This document shows positions 35,173 through 47,721 of a stretch of DNA of 64,000 bases, piece by piece. Every line of letters begins with the position of its first letter. Within the stretch, counting starts at the first letter, position 1. This DNA is from Rhizodiscina lignyota (Eukaryota > Ascomycota > Dothideomycetes > Aulographales > Rhizodiscinaceae): NCBI GenBank assembly GCA_010015805.1, contig ML978132.1, positions 620,001 through 684,000 of the forward strand, read 5' to 3'. The translations under genes and the position numbers were made by a program. The notes beneath the pieces are model-generated. The model saw only the letters and a list, made by a program, of their open reading frames with translations. It did no database searches and had not been told where the DNA came from.

Positions 35173-37629
35173 ATGAGTTTCTCAGACTCATCCTCGCTTT
35201 CTTCTCTATCGCCTCCGCCTGATTCAGATGATGAGAAGCCCAAGCTCAGCCTGGCGACCGACGGCGCTGGCGACGCCCAACGTTCGACCTCCCTCTCACC
35301 GGCGCCGTCCACGGATTCGAGCTTGAGCGAGAAAAGATCAGCTTCTCCCGAACACGAGCCAGTCCTTGCCGATAACCCTGATATAGCGGTACGTGTATGG
35401 CGCGTCAATCGCGTGGTTGCGTTGCGAAATCCCCTCTCATACGCGCTCCGTGCTCAATTCACGCGTTTGCTAACATATTTTGGGTCCTGCGTTATAGTTC
35501 ATCGTCATGTTTCGTTCGCGATTCAATGACGCCTTTCCGACAAAGTTAGGTCACTTTGGCCCTCAGGATATCGAGCGTGGTGTGGTAGACTCGATGCCGT
35601 CTCCACAAGTCGAGGCTCTACTGTGCGCTCTACTTGCGCTCGTCCTCAATCGCAAGAAGCCCATAGAGTCAGTCCGCCCACTAGAAATCGCCGAATAACT
35701 ATATTCATCTTTGACATGCTACTCCCTATTATGTCTACGCGTCTGGGATACAAGCTGACCTTTAATCTGTCACAGACGAGGCCACTATGGACGCGCCTTG
35801 GAGGAGGCTATACATGCTCAAAAGTCTCAATGGCCTCGCGCATGGAATGGAATTAACCCGCTCAGTGGTAGTCGCACATTCATTACCATGTCTCCTGAGG
35901 AGAAGGTAGGGACCTCCGTGCTCATGGCTGGCATCTTGCTAACTGTTGCGCAATAGCTCACCCTCCTCAAGACCCTTATCCTCTGGTCCCTGCACACTTC
36001 CGAGACAGTCTCAAACATGATCAAGGAGTCATATAAGATCGCGCGTCGCGAGGATGATGCGAACCAGCCGCTTTCCGTGCAGCCCTGGGGCACTGATGGC
36101 CGCAAGCGCTGGTACTGGCTGATTGAGGGGCAAGACGACACGAGCTTCAGAGTGTATCGCGAGTCAAATCCGAAGAAGAAGGAGATCAACAAGTTCATCA
36201 ATGTGGCTGGATCGATCGATGAGCTGCACGTGCTCACACAACAATTGAATGAAGACGGAGCACAAGCGGCGAGGAGGCTGAGTGACAGGATCACCGTGGC
36301 CATTCCACGCTTTGAGGCGACAGAAGAGGTAAATTCATATACTCTACATCTAAGTTATATGCGCTCACAATCTTGCAGAAACGCAAACGCCGCGAATATC
36401 GTCTCAACCGCAAGGCGCAATTTACACGCCCCGACCCGGGCTTCTCCCTCTACGAAGGCCGCACTCGTGGCAAGCGCATGCGATATACCTTCTCAGATGA
36501 TGAGGATGAATACTCAGATGCTGTCTCAACTCGTCGCTCTACCCGCAACACTGGCGCCAATACTCCTGCTGATCCCTCCAAGCCCACGGTTACAGCGTCG
36601 GGCCGCCAAGTTCGCGGTCGCCTGGGAGGCGTCTACGGTGAACCGCTGCTCAGTGGTCAGACCTCAGGCAACCGCGCCTCTCCTGCTGGAACAGGCGACT
36701 ATGAACGGTCTGAGCCTTCGGAGGAGCGTGAGGTCCTCACTGGTCCTCCTACTCGAGGTGGCAAGCCATTGCCTGGTTGGAAAGGCTGGGTTATGGGATA
36801 CTCCAAAGGAGACGATCACATCGCAGGTTACAACGTTGTCGATGCGATGGAAGAGGACGAGGACGATGTCTCGTCGTCTCAAGAGTCGGGAGATGAGTGG
36901 GATGATGGTGATGATGATGAAGATGTGATCAAGGTTGGCGCGGCGGAAGATGAAGATGAAGACGACGATATGGAGGAAGCTTATAACGACGAGTTCAATC
37001 GCAAGCCGAAGAGCCTTGTTGTCGTGCTGCGCTATGGCAAGGGCAAAACTGCAACGAAGGCAGAATCTCCGCCGCAGCTTACCAGCAATGGCGCCGAGCC
37101 TACTCCTCAGCAAGCAACGCTCAAAGTCCAGCAATCCGCCCCCAGCATCACGCTCGACTCACCGATCGTCGATCAGTCGGCAGTCAAGAGCGATGGTCAT
37201 CATTCTCCTCTAGCTTCCCGCTCTATCGCTCAGTCTCCCCCAGCCGGCCCAATTGCCCAGGTCCCGCCAACCTTCCACGCTACCTCGTCTCCATCCAAGA
37301 AGACGACGGAGCCAACATCCAGCACTGGACAACAAGCTGCTTCTGGTGCATTTGAGAAGCTCTCGGCCCCGTCTGCCGCTCCAGCGGTGGTGGACTCCAC
37401 GCCTGTCCAGCTGCCAGATTCTGCCGCGTCTGCTTCTTCGGTGAACTCGAATGCCTTCCTCTCAAACGGCAATGCCAACTACCGCCAACAGACGTTGGAT
37501 AGCCACTTTCGCTCTACGCCACCGGTCTCCCAAAATGGCTCTGTTGGCCCACTCGCAGGCGGTTCATCTGCTACGCCTACGGCGCCAGCGACGGCGACAG
37601 CCGCGCCCACTCCAGTAACCTCTACCTAG
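35173..37629 (+). CDS. WHIM-type chromatin-associated protein (putative ISWI-complex-like subunit)
   Basis: Five exons (35173-35388, 35498-35667, 35776-35905, 35957-36328, 36379-37629) give 712 residues. Residues 1-72 are Ser/Asp-rich. Residues 73 to about 250 are a helical module, MFRSRFNDAFPTKLGHFGPQ through LLCALLALVLNRKK, RGHYGRALEEAI, SETVSNMIKESYKIARRE and PWGTDGRKRWYWLIEGQDD, the last resembling the WHIM Trp-rich motif (GxDxxxxxYWxF) of DDT/WHIM proteins that act as rulers for ISWI remodellers. The C-terminal half is disordered, with an acidic run near 480-530, RRSTRNTG and RGRLGGVYGE basic patches, and a long Ser/Pro/Ala tail. Nuclear chromatin function is inferred from the motif. It might instead be a Cecr2/Rsf1-like factor; the exact orthologue is unknown. 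Confidence 0.72.
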
Positions 37630-38034
37630 GTATACTTGATATTCTTCCGAGATACTTATCTTGCTTTATAGGAGTATGTGAAAGACATCTTCGAATCGGA
37701 GTTAGCTTTGCCCGAAACAAATTAGATATACTGTGGGAAACGATAGAAAATGACTGTATGCGGCTCTAATCGGATGGCGTTTCTGTATGCTTTACACCGC
37801 ACGCCTTTTCTACAGCCAGTACGATCATGTCAGGAGGCTTTACAGCTCATTCTCGATGCTGTAAACTGGGAAGTCGGATATGGGATGGTGTATGATAGCT
37901 AAAGCTGGGTATATCCCTCAGGGCGCCTATCTACAAATGCACCAGTTCAAACTACGGCTTTTATGTCCGTAAATGCTGATCGTCGCTGGCCACTATGCAA
38001 CTGCAATAAAGACCAATGAAGCTCTATAAACCGT
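37630..38034. other. Convergent 3' region
   Basis: About 405 bp between the convergent WHIM-type gene and mmm1. AT-rich, no frame of note; both polyadenylation regions should lie here. Confidence 0.55.
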
Positions 38035-39629
38035 TTACGCCGGCATAGCACCCGGCATTCTCATGCCCTCAGTACTCCGAGCATGCTCATGGCCCCTCCA
38101 CCTCAACCCATCTTGCGATGCCTGACCTTCCACCTGTGACTGTGGCCTCATCGCACCAATTCTCTCCTTACTCCTCCCCCGCCCCGTCCGATCCGCCTCT
38201 CTCAATCTCCGCCCTTCGCGCTCCATCCTCGCTTCCAGCGACTCATCCTCCTCGGCATGTCTGAGCTCGTCCCTCACAGCATCTTTCCTTGCCCTCGCAT
38301 TTTGCACGACCTCCTCGCTCTCCGCCCCACTCTCATCAACTGCCTCTTCGTCCTCGTCCTCGTCCTCCTCCCCATCGCCTGGCCCACGTGCCGTCTTCTT
38401 CCGCGGCCATAAAGAAGGCAGCACAATCTGCTGGAAGCGCGGCTCCACCACGCGCTCGTCGAACCAAGCGTGGATGCGGTCCTCGATGAGCTGTGCGATC
38501 TTGGGCACGTCGGTCAGGCGGGCGCGCGAGCCGAGTAGGGAGCGCACGGAAAGGTCGAGGCGGTAGTCGGGCAGGAAGGTAAATGTGAGGGAGGTGGGCG
38601 GGTGGTAGGGGTGCTGGGGCGTTGCACCGTTGGCTGTTGGGGTGGGGATGGGGGAGGAGGTTGCAGTTGCGGGGAGTTGGGAGTCTGGGTTGACGGATGG
38701 GACGAAAGAGAGGGAGAGCTGTGAGAGGTATTGTTAATTGCTAGGCAGGAAGGGAGTCAGGAGTGAACGTACTGTACCGCTGAAGCGCACGACAGATACT
38801 GCCAGCGCGACTGGGAGGACTGCGGAGAACGGCTTGGGATAATTGAGGATGAGCCTCGTCTCTATGCCCAGCGTAATGACGTCGCTCAAGTCGACGTCCA
38901 TTCTCGCCTGTAATCTCGTCCCTTCTCCAATTCTGACTTGTCCTCTTCCTGGCACTCCCAGTCCTTCTAGAGCGCCCACACCATCGTTCACAGGAATGAT
39001 CCTGCAATTGCTGAAAATGGGAAACTCTTCTCCCAAATTCACCTCTGTCACGCGAATCTCGTCAAGCCAGTCTGGCTTCTGTGTTCCATTCAGCGCCTGG
39101 TTCAACGTGCCCAAGATGGCATCATCTTGTCTCGCATCTGCCCTCAGCTGTGCGATTGTTTGTGCAATGAGGACATTGAACCAGTCCAGGCTCTCTGGCT
39201 GGTGGCCGCTGACATTGTAATATGTCTTTGCTAGGATCGTTGCCGTATTCAGAGTCTGAGCTGGCTGTCTCAAGACTGAGGAGCGCTTGTGCCGCAAGGC
39301 AGCAAACGTCGACGATCCACTCCGTCTGTGATGAGAGTACGAAAGGGAGCGCTGCTGGCGCAATTGAGCGCGCGCATTTTCACGATTCTCTGCGGATGGT
39401 GGGTCGCCAAAGATGAAGAACTTTATGAAGGCGAATATGAGGAGAGCAATGGACAGCTGGCCGAGGAGGAAGCCTTGGGTGAAGGAGAAGCTGTGAACCA
39501 GGCCATTAGCTGCGCTAGGAGATGGGTGGAGGGGCTACATACGAACTGCCTTGGGGTTCTGGTGGAGCTGTCAACACGGTGATACTCAGAGTCAAGGAAG
39601 CAGCTTCGCTTACCTTGCGACGCAGCCAT
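38035..39629 (-). CDS. mmm1: Mmm1, ER-anchored subunit of the ERMES complex
   Basis: Four exons (39629-39614, 39567-39543, 39490-38773, 38718-38035) give 480 residues; the first two are only 16 and 25 nt, but the phase works and recovers the expected N-terminus. [20 protein letters not shown] (about 14-33) starts the single membrane span, with a short ER-lumenal part before it. After [11 protein letters not shown] and a basic linker comes the SMP lipid-transfer domain: [63 protein letters not shown] and [19 protein letters not shown]. The C-terminus is an acidic then Arg-rich disordered tail. With Mdm10, Mdm12 and Mdm34 it tethers ER to mitochondria and moves phospholipids. Confidence 0.95.
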
Positions 39630-41675
39630 CGCTACGGCGAGTTTGAGTGTGATTAACGCTCTATTCGCTGCATGTCTGCTTCGCTGCCGCACTGTACGGT
39701 GTGCCTCTCGGCAGGAGAGGTGATGTCAGGGTCAACCATGACGTGCTGGTCCAGGAACAGCTTCGGCGCCGTTGGCAGCGACCCGCCTAGCACTCGCCTA
39801 GCACTCGCCTAGCCGCGGCCGCTACCCGGAAGGTGCCGTTTCGGTGCCATTTTGGGTCGACATGCTCCCAACGCGGCGGCACCACCTCACCCAGTGTCGT
39901 TGCAGGGCTCAGCACAGCGCTCGCCAACGTGATCCCATGCAGGCCGACCGCGAAGAGGATTCTCACCTGAGCACCTCTCCAAGTTACTGCTGACAGCCGT
40001 TGGACGGCCGTTGGAGTGCAGGCCCACAAGGCAGGTTTGCTTGTTCGGGTGGCGAAGTTCCCGAAGCCATTTCAATCTTTTGGAAATTCTGCCGCGCTTC
40101 ACTTTCATTTTCCGCCTGCCAGGATTGACGCGAAGGCGGATGCGCCAAGCAAACAATTTCGCCCAGACGTTCTGTGTACTCCTCACCGTTGATGGAATGC
40201 GGATTGAGGGGTTATTTGCGTATGAGGGCCGAGATGCCTCCATTTTCAACCCCGGTGTTGCACGAATATCGTTCACAAGCATTTTCTATTTATGCCGTGC
40301 CTCCAGCGCGAGCAACCTAGTCAGCAGCTGACGGCAGGAGGATCGCTCTGCCAGGGCGCAATTGGAAGCACAATGCATCCCGCTTCGAGGCTCAACGAAA
40401 TTGTCTCGCTTCTTGTCCTATACAACGGTAGAGTTTCTGCTGGTTGAACGCCGTGGCGTGGGAAGGGCCTCTTGATGCGGGATTACTCGGCATCCCGACC
40501 ACGTTTCCGTTGCTCACAGGCCACCGCCTCACCATCAATGGCGTGCAGAAATGGCGTAGAGGGTGCTTTGCGGGAAAAAGCAGCGAGGTTCCAGCGGTGT
40601 TCGAACTGTGCCTCATCCCTGTCGGAGCATAGCGATGAACTCACCAATGAGCGGGCCGAAGTCGAGCATATCCTCATCAGGAGCATTCAGGCGCGAATCC
40701 AGCCGCTGCTGCGAGAACATCAGAGAGCATCTCGCCTGCAGCCGACACCTAAATTCGGCCGGTCGAGCAGAATTGCCTGGCAAGGGTTTGGCATGCCGAC
40801 ATCCTGCCCCAAACGTGCTTGTTCTTCTCGTTACCAGTGGCATGGCGCCGACGAGCTTCCGGCGAGGACGAGTCAACCCTCACCTTACCAGCCTCCATAT
40901 ATCCTCACATGCCGGTGCGTAACTGGCGAGCGGTGCGCGTCTCAGGCGAGGTGCAGTCTAGCGTTCCGTCATTTCGGCAACCCTGACAGCAGACACGGCG
41001 TGCTACTCGCTGTCCAGTGCAGACGTGCCGCTTGCCGTTGATCGTTCCTCGCAGTCGCTTCGAACATCCCCCACCAGCATCTGCACTTCCGCTGTCCATG
41101 TCGAGCGGGTTTCATATGGTCGAGAAGCGACGTCGCCGGATAATATGTCTGCACCCCAGAGGTAGTACGAGTACAGACGGGGCGTCGCAACGCGTAAGAG
41201 AGTGTGCAAGGTTGCACCAACAGACGAGTAAAAATAAGCAGAGGGCGAGGCGTTCTTTCGCTCTCTTGTGCTGCCAGGCAGATTGCCAATGATGTTCAGC
41301 AGCGCATCCACGCACCCAAGGACCCCATTGGAGAGGCCTGTCCCCCACCATGTGGCGTTCCCGGGATGCTGGCCGCTGTGGCCGCCGTCCTAACAAAATG
41401 GTGCGCTGCACGCACACTGCGACCCACTCACGCCCAGCACCGTGAGGGAAGCCCGTACATAGACTTACACATGCCCCTCTGCCTGACTGCGCTTGCTCTG
41501 GTTGCCACTCCATACCAGCGACTCGACAGCATGCGAAGTCGACCACAGTCTATCCGGCATACCGTCGTATTCTCTCAAGAAAGGAGCAGTCGATCCACGC
41601 CCAAGGAGAGCAGTCGCGGCTGCTTACTCCCACAGCCTTGATCGGCCCAAGCGAGCGGTCAACGACCAACTTACA
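39630..41675. other. Divergent intergenic region, mmm1/phosphate transporter
   Basis: About 2 kb between divergent starts. Several overlapping frames of 80-190 codons on both strands (for example 40472-41041 plus) have no domain and read as chance in GC-rich DNA. It should hold both promoters. I saw no CACGTG (Pho4-type) site in the proximal part. Confidence 0.45.
39784..39813. repeat. Short tandem repeat, 11-bp unit
   Basis: The unit cgcctagcact occurs twice in full and a third time in part (cgcctagc), about 155 bp upstream of the mmm1 start. It is a perfect microrepeat seen directly; a regulatory role is not implied. Confidence 0.8.
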
Positions 41676-43520
41676 ATGTCCTGGAGCGGCCTCGGGAAGA
41701 TTGGGAACAGCGCCTATCAAGATGTCTCTTCGGTGTACGCGCACATTGGCGATCCGAACGAGAGGAGAAGACTAGCGCTGGCCGAGATCGATAAGGCGCC
41801 GTTGAGTTGGTACCATCTTCGCCTGGTGGTGGTGACAGGCGTGGGATTTTTCACAGATGCATACAGTGTACGACAAAACCTTGGGATATAATGAAGACAT
41901 TGTCGGAGGGCATGGCTAACATGGTTTTAGCTGTTCGCGGTCAATCTGGTGACGACGATGCTGGGTATGGTCTATTGGCATGAGTCGAACAAGGGACAAA
42001 TGACCGACAATGGCCAAACTGCAATCAAGGTTGCTACCTCCGCTGGAACCGTCGCAGGCCAATTCGTATTTGGATACCTGGCAGATGTGCTTGGCCGAAA
42101 ACGAATGTACGGAATCGAACTTCTCATCATCATTAGTGCCACGCTGGCCGAATCTCTTTCCGCCCCGTCATATGCCATGAGCCTGGTCGGAGTGATGGTC
42201 TTCTGGAGAATCGTGATGGGCATTGGAGTTGGCGGTGATTATCCACTTTCTGCTGTAATAACTGCTGAAATGGCGGATACGAAGTGGAGAGGAGCCATGG
42301 TCTCTTTCGTTTTTGCCATGCAAGGATTCGGCCAGTTTGCAGCAGCAATGGTAGCTTTCATCGTGGTCCAGGTGTACAAAGGAACCCTTGAGGCTGTCCC
42401 GGACGTCGCTTCTTGTACCGGAAAATGTCAAGTTGACACCGATATCATGTGGCGCATTGTTCTGGGCTTTGGAGGCATTCCTGGATGGTTCGCGCTGTAC
42501 TATCGTCTGACGATTCCAGAGACACCGCGTTATACATTCGATGTCCGACACGACTTGGAGAAGGCGGCAGCAGATTCAAGACGATTCCGCTCTGGAAGAA
42601 TAGGAGAAGGCGTCACCGATCCTGTTCGCCAGGCCAAACTTCAAGTGGACATGAAGAAATATCATAAGAATCCTCCAAGTCTTCGAGAATTCTTCAGCTA
42701 TTTCCGCGAGTGGAAACACCTCGCTCAGCTCATAGGAACGGCTGGATCATGGTTCTTCCTCGACATAGCGTTCTACGGCCTCAATTTGAATACCAACACC
42801 GTCCTCAGCTTCATTGGCTTCTCCGAGAAGCACAATTGCTACTCTCTACTGCGGAGCGCGGTTGTTGGCCAACTAGTCCTTGTATGCGCTGGTTCAATAC
42901 CTGGATATTGGTTCACAGTGTTCACAGTCGATTTCCTCGGCCGCAAGCCGATTCAGATCGGAGGCTTCATCATCCTCACTCTCATCTTCGCCGTTATCGG
43001 ATTCAACTTCAACAACCTCAGCCAAGCCGCTCTCCTTGCTCTCTACATCCTCGCCCAATTCTTCTTCAACTTTGGTAAGTATCCACAACGAACTAAATAG
43101 CCCCCACCGATCTCGATCTAATATGACGTTTTAGGCCCCAACGCAACAACCTTCATCGTTCCGGCCGAATGTTTTCCGACTCGTATTCGTGCTACCGCCC
43201 ACGGTGTCTCCGCTGGCTTCGGCAAAATCGGTGCCGTCGTAGCACAACTCGCCTTCGCGCCTCTGGTGAACCGCGGTGCGACACCGACCAATCCGCACCC
43301 ATGGCTCGACAAGGTCATGCAGATTTTTGCGCTCTTCATGCTGTGCGGCACGATCATCAGCTTCCTGATTCCCGAGACGAAGGGAAAGACGCTGGAAGAG
43401 CTGGCCGGCGAGAGCGAATTCAATCCTGCGTACGAAGCTGGCAGTATTAGGAGCGCGAGCAGGAGCATTACAGACGATTTACCACCGCCCACCCCGAGTA
43501 TCAGCCTAGGACGAGTATGA
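41676..43520 (+). CDS. pho84: High-affinity inorganic phosphate:H+ symporter, Pho84 type
   Basis: Three exons (41676-41867, 41931-43074, 43135-43520) give 573 residues, normal for the phosphate:H+ symporter branch of the MFS. Hallmarks: LRLVVVTGVGFFTDAYS in TM1, GYLADVLGRKRMYG (motif A, TM2-TM3), MGIGVGGDYPLSAVITAE in TM4, GGIPGWFALYYRLTIPETPRYT, TAGSWFFLDIAFYGLNLN in TM7, GPNATTFIVPAECFPTRIRA in TM10 and the PETKGKTLEELAGE C-terminal signature. Twelve membrane spans are expected, in the plasma membrane. It imports phosphate using the proton gradient; family members are usually induced by phosphate starvation. Fungi often carry several paralogues, so orthology to PHO84 itself is not certain. 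Confidence 0.93.
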
Positions 43521-46195
43521 GGACTCCGAGAGGAGACTAGGCGATTGATGAAGACCACGCGGTTTATGACTTTGGTTAATTTCCGAGCGGGCGTTATGGA
43601 AAGATGTATGATTTGGGACAAGGGTACAGATTTCAATCTCAAACCGGTCAACTGGATTTCTCTCCGGATACTTTGCGAATATACCTCTATTAAAGCGACT
43701 ACCCACGAGTTTATGTTTGGAATGTCAAAGTCAACGCATTCGCAATGAAAGGCCTGGAAAGTTCTCTCCCCACTGGCTGGCTAAAGCTATTCTTAATGGC
43801 GTTCCGCACTGGAGAAAGGGTCTCGAGAATTTTTCTTCGTCGATTATTCCGCTTCTTTGTACATAGATCCTGTCACAAATATCCCGCGTGCAAGGTCACT
43901 TTTAGATGAAGATTTAACAATGGAACTCGACGTTAGCGAAGCTCTTCCATCCAAGCACACTGTATTCGACATGTTCCCCGCCCTGGCAAACTCCTGAGCA
44001 CATGTTTGATATTGACCTCGCTACGCCCCGAATGCAATAAGCAGCTTATTTAGCAGAGCTGGTTCCACAATTTTATGCATGAGCCTAATGTAACACGTTG
44101 AACGCGTCTGCCATCGGAGTACACTCCTAAACGAGGAGCTTGCGAGGGTGCCTTGTCGACAGGCGTTCGCATCGGCCGGTCTGCCCCTTTCCTGATCGCG
44201 GCTCCGTGAGTACCGTTGCGTTGCTCGGCTCGCGAATCGGAGCCGGTCGTCGGCGCACTGGCAGCTCCAGGCTGGAATTCCCAAGATCTCCGGAGGGCGA
44301 CGGGAGGATCAAGGGATCGCGGGTCGAGAATTTGGGAATTCGGCGCTTGGGGCGACTTGGCATTGTCTTAAGATACGGGCTGGGCTTGAGCAAACAAAAG
44401 TTGGAAGTGTAGATGGTACCTTTTTGGTATTGCGGTCCCCTCGTGCTTCGTAACGCTGACGCTCAGGACTCAGAAGGAGATGAAGTGAAACGAACAAGCA
44501 GACAGGCGAATTCCGGTTGTCGACGGAAGACATGGTTTGAAGATAACCAGGTCTGTATACCCCGTACTTTGCAAAAGTTGGCCCCATGGGCACATAGTCA
44601 CGGCATCCTCGTCGTTCAGAACTTTATTTATGCTTCGGCGAGCCGAGGGTGATGAGTTGAAGCGACGAGCGCAATGATTCCAGTCGCCGCACTGTAAGCC
44701 ATGTCGCAGAGAATCGTGGAGAGTGCGGTTTTCAGGCCTTGATCGTGGAGTCTGGCTGAAGATGGCCCGGCAATTCCGTGTAATCTCGAGAACGCGTGGA
44801 GTAGAGCGTGGCGTGGTACTCTGGCGCAAAGAAACCCCTAACCCTAGCCCCATCCTTCAACATATTCAGAATTGCGAGCTCCTCTCGCTTTAGTAAAGAG
44901 CTAAAGGAATGAAGAGAATTCGGGAGAGACTCTTCGTCTAGCTGAGAAGGATTTGAATGCGAAGCTCGTGACGGGGATCTAAGGTGCTCCCAGGCTTGTC
45001 TTGGAAGTAGGTGTTTCAACGTCATTTCGGTAATGAGCAACATGCATAACAAGGCTAAGGGTTCTCTCTTGCACTCCAACGCAAGTTTCTGGTAAAGACG
45101 CCTCTGAAATGGACGTTTGTGACGCCATCTTATGAGGCCTTTTCCCCGCAACGCCAACTACATAGCGGCAGTGGGCTACGCCTGCTCCCCGGATTCATTA
45201 TAGGATCTAGAATATTCCCCGCTGAGCAGAAGCAGTCGAGATACGCGTAACTGGGTCCGGGACCCATTTGAAAATTAAATCAACGCAGGAACACCGGTGG
45301 CGTCTTACGGTACAGCCTCGTGTTGGGGAAAAGTGCCTCTACTTGCCATTTCAAGATACAGTCTGATCTGTTCCGAACACGGGCTATATAGCAGCACCCT
45401 GGTCGAATTAATGGCTCGGTTTGGCAGCCGATTCGCGCTTTTCCAATTGGATTTAGTTTTACGGCGTGGTGCCTGCGAAGTCTTGCTTCCTCCTCCTCCC
45501 ACGAGCTTCTACCGATTGGCTATCTCTCTAAGTGAGGGGCAATCCAGATTCAGATTCTAAATGATCTCGCGAAACTTCATAATCCAGAACTCAGAATTGA
45601 GGGGCTTCTTAGCCAAGTATCGGCGCTCTATCGGTAAAGTCATTCAGTATTCGCAAATTCAAAGCTCCATCGCTAGCATTTAGCGTAAATCACAGCAATC
45701 TAACAAGAATCTAACAAATCCTAAGTACTCTAGCAATTATGGATCCTAGATTCGATTCCGCAGCCAAGCAGAGCCAAAATTGTTGATCGCTGGCGGCCTC
45801 GGCCGACAGAGCATCCACCTTGCAGCGACGTTCACTCTCGAGCAGTACGAAACATAAAATGGGTAGAAACGTGTGGAGATACAAACCCATAGTCGCCATT
45901 AGTGGATCGAGCAAGTCTAAGCGATTAGAGTCCTTCTTGAAAGATGCCAATGGCGACCGAACCCCACATCTTGCTCGGTCAGGACTGTACCAGCCTCCGC
46001 ACAGCTAGAAAGAACTACCGTAATTATCCTGCGGTGTCGTCGTCCCAATGTGGAAAGCCACCCACCGTAGAAGTAGTTTATTAGCAGACTACAAAAGGTT
46101 TACGTCGTCGACAACCGTGGATGTATAACTTCTCAGTTGGCGACTAGGTCGTCTTAGAGTTGTCAATCCGTTCAGCTAACTCCCGTTACCCAAAG
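43521..46195. other. Gene-poor start of the accessory stretch
   Basis: About 2.7 kb. The longest frame is 141 codons on minus (45157-44732), Leu/Arg/Ser-rich with no domain. Two telomere-like CCCTAA units occur at about 44837-44848. No intact gene or transposon recognised. Confidence 0.45.
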
Positions 46196-47721
46196 ATGCA
46201 CTTTCTCATCCACCGTCTATTGGCAATTGGCCTGCTAGCCTCTGCTATCCCTGGCGTCCAGACACATTCTATCGACAAGCCGGCAAAGCTGCGCACAATC
46301 GTCACCACTGATATGGAGCAGGACGACCTGGCCTCACTGATTCGGTACATACTCTATACCAATGACCTCGACACTCAGGGCATCATCTACACTTCCAGCC
46401 GCTATCACTGGGCGGGTGACGGCAAAGGCACGGAGTTTTTCCTGCCTGGCCGCGAGTACAACACATCTCAGACGTCATGGCGCTGGACCGGCACACAGAC
46501 TATTCAGGATAAAATCCTAAAGGCGTATGCAAAGGTGTATCCGAATCTGCGCCGCCATGATCCATCTTACCCGACACCGAATGAACTATTGTCAAAGGTC
46601 AAGATTGGCAACATCGACTTTGAAGGGAGATGGACCACGACACGGATGGCTCCAATCTCATTCGGTCGCTGCTGCTGAACGAGGACCCGCGTCCACTTTA
46701 CTTGCAGGCATGGGGTGGTACCAGCACAATTGCGCGCGCTCTAAAGTCGATCGAGGAGCGGTATTCGGCCTCGTGGCAGTGGCCGCGAATCAGGGACTTA
46801 GTCTCCCGTAAAGCTGTCATCCTGGCCAGTGGTTTTCAGGACGAAACATATGTGGATTACATCGCTCCAACATGGCCGCAGATCCGCGTCGAGGAGCTTT
46901 CAGCCGGTTATTCCACCTGGGGCTACAACTGCAATCAAGGCCAGGGCAATACCCGTGGCCTGCCGGATGACCATGTGTATTTCACGGGAGACTGGATTAG
47001 AGCCAACATTGAGATGGGGCCGTACGGGAAGCTCTACCGCTCCTGGCTCGATGGCCAGTCCATGCCGGGTGATCCAGAGGACATCTTTGGGAATATAACT
47101 AAGGCATCTTCCCCAACTGCGTGGTGTAAGCCGCTCGGCCAGTACGACTTCCTGTCCGAAGGCGACGATGTGGCCTTCAACCCCCTGTTGACCACTGGAA
47201 TCCAGGATCCAAGCAATCCAAACCTCGGTAGCTGGGGAGGCCGAGCTAAGCAAAACACCACGTCGCCGGATCTGTGGGGGATGGTCGAGACAGAGAAGGC
47301 CGAGAACGGCACCGAAGTCGAAAATTACACAACAAACCGTTGGATTGCGGCTGTTCAAAACGACTTCGCGGCTCGCATGCATTGGACAATTACGCCAGAG
47401 TACCGCAAGGGCAATCACGCACCCTCGGTGGACATACTCAATGGCAAATCGGTAAAGGCGTATCCAGGGTCGACCGTGAAGCTATCCAGCCAGGTCAGCG
47501 ATCCGGATGGAGACCATGTTACTACGTCTTGGTGGCAGTATTTTGAGGAAGGCACATACCCAGGCGCCGTGACTGTGACCGCTAACCACAACCACGGCGC
47601 GACTGTAAAGATCCCAGCGGACGCGAAGCCTGGCCAAACCATATCAGTTATTGTGCAAGGGACGGACGATGGGCACTTCCCCTTGACACGCTATGATCGT
47701 GTATTTATTCACGTCGTATAG
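46196..47721 (+). CDS. Secreted DUF1593/Sde182-type nucleoside-hydrolase-like protein, interrupted by one frameshift
   Basis: The start at 46196 gives a signal peptide (MHFLIHRLLAIGLLASAIPG, cleavage near residue 23). LRTIVTTDMEQDDLASLIRY then shows the Asp-rich entry of the nucleoside-hydrolase-like fold seen in DUF1593 proteins, followed by YHWAGDGKGTEF. A second frame from 46630 to 47721 carries the rest: MDHDTDGSNL, PRPLYLQAWGGTSTIARAL, HVYFTGDWIRANIEMGPYG, a Trp-rich middle, and a C-terminal beta-sandwich-like domain with SDPDGDH. The two halves abut with no splice signals between them; a GGG run at 46625-46627 is one base short for a continuous frame. Apart from this about 508 codons are clean, so a sequencing error or a very recent mutation is likelier than old decay. 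Relatives are linked to polysaccharide breakdown; the substrate is unknown. Confidence 0.75.

Noticed and set aside
44828-44850. Telomere-like CCCTAA units
   Set aside because: Only about two units; too short to call an internal telomeric repeat.
45735-45775. A tRNA B-box-like sequence (attcgattcc)
   Set aside because: Flanking bases do not form a T stem or acceptor stem, and no A box lies at the right distance.
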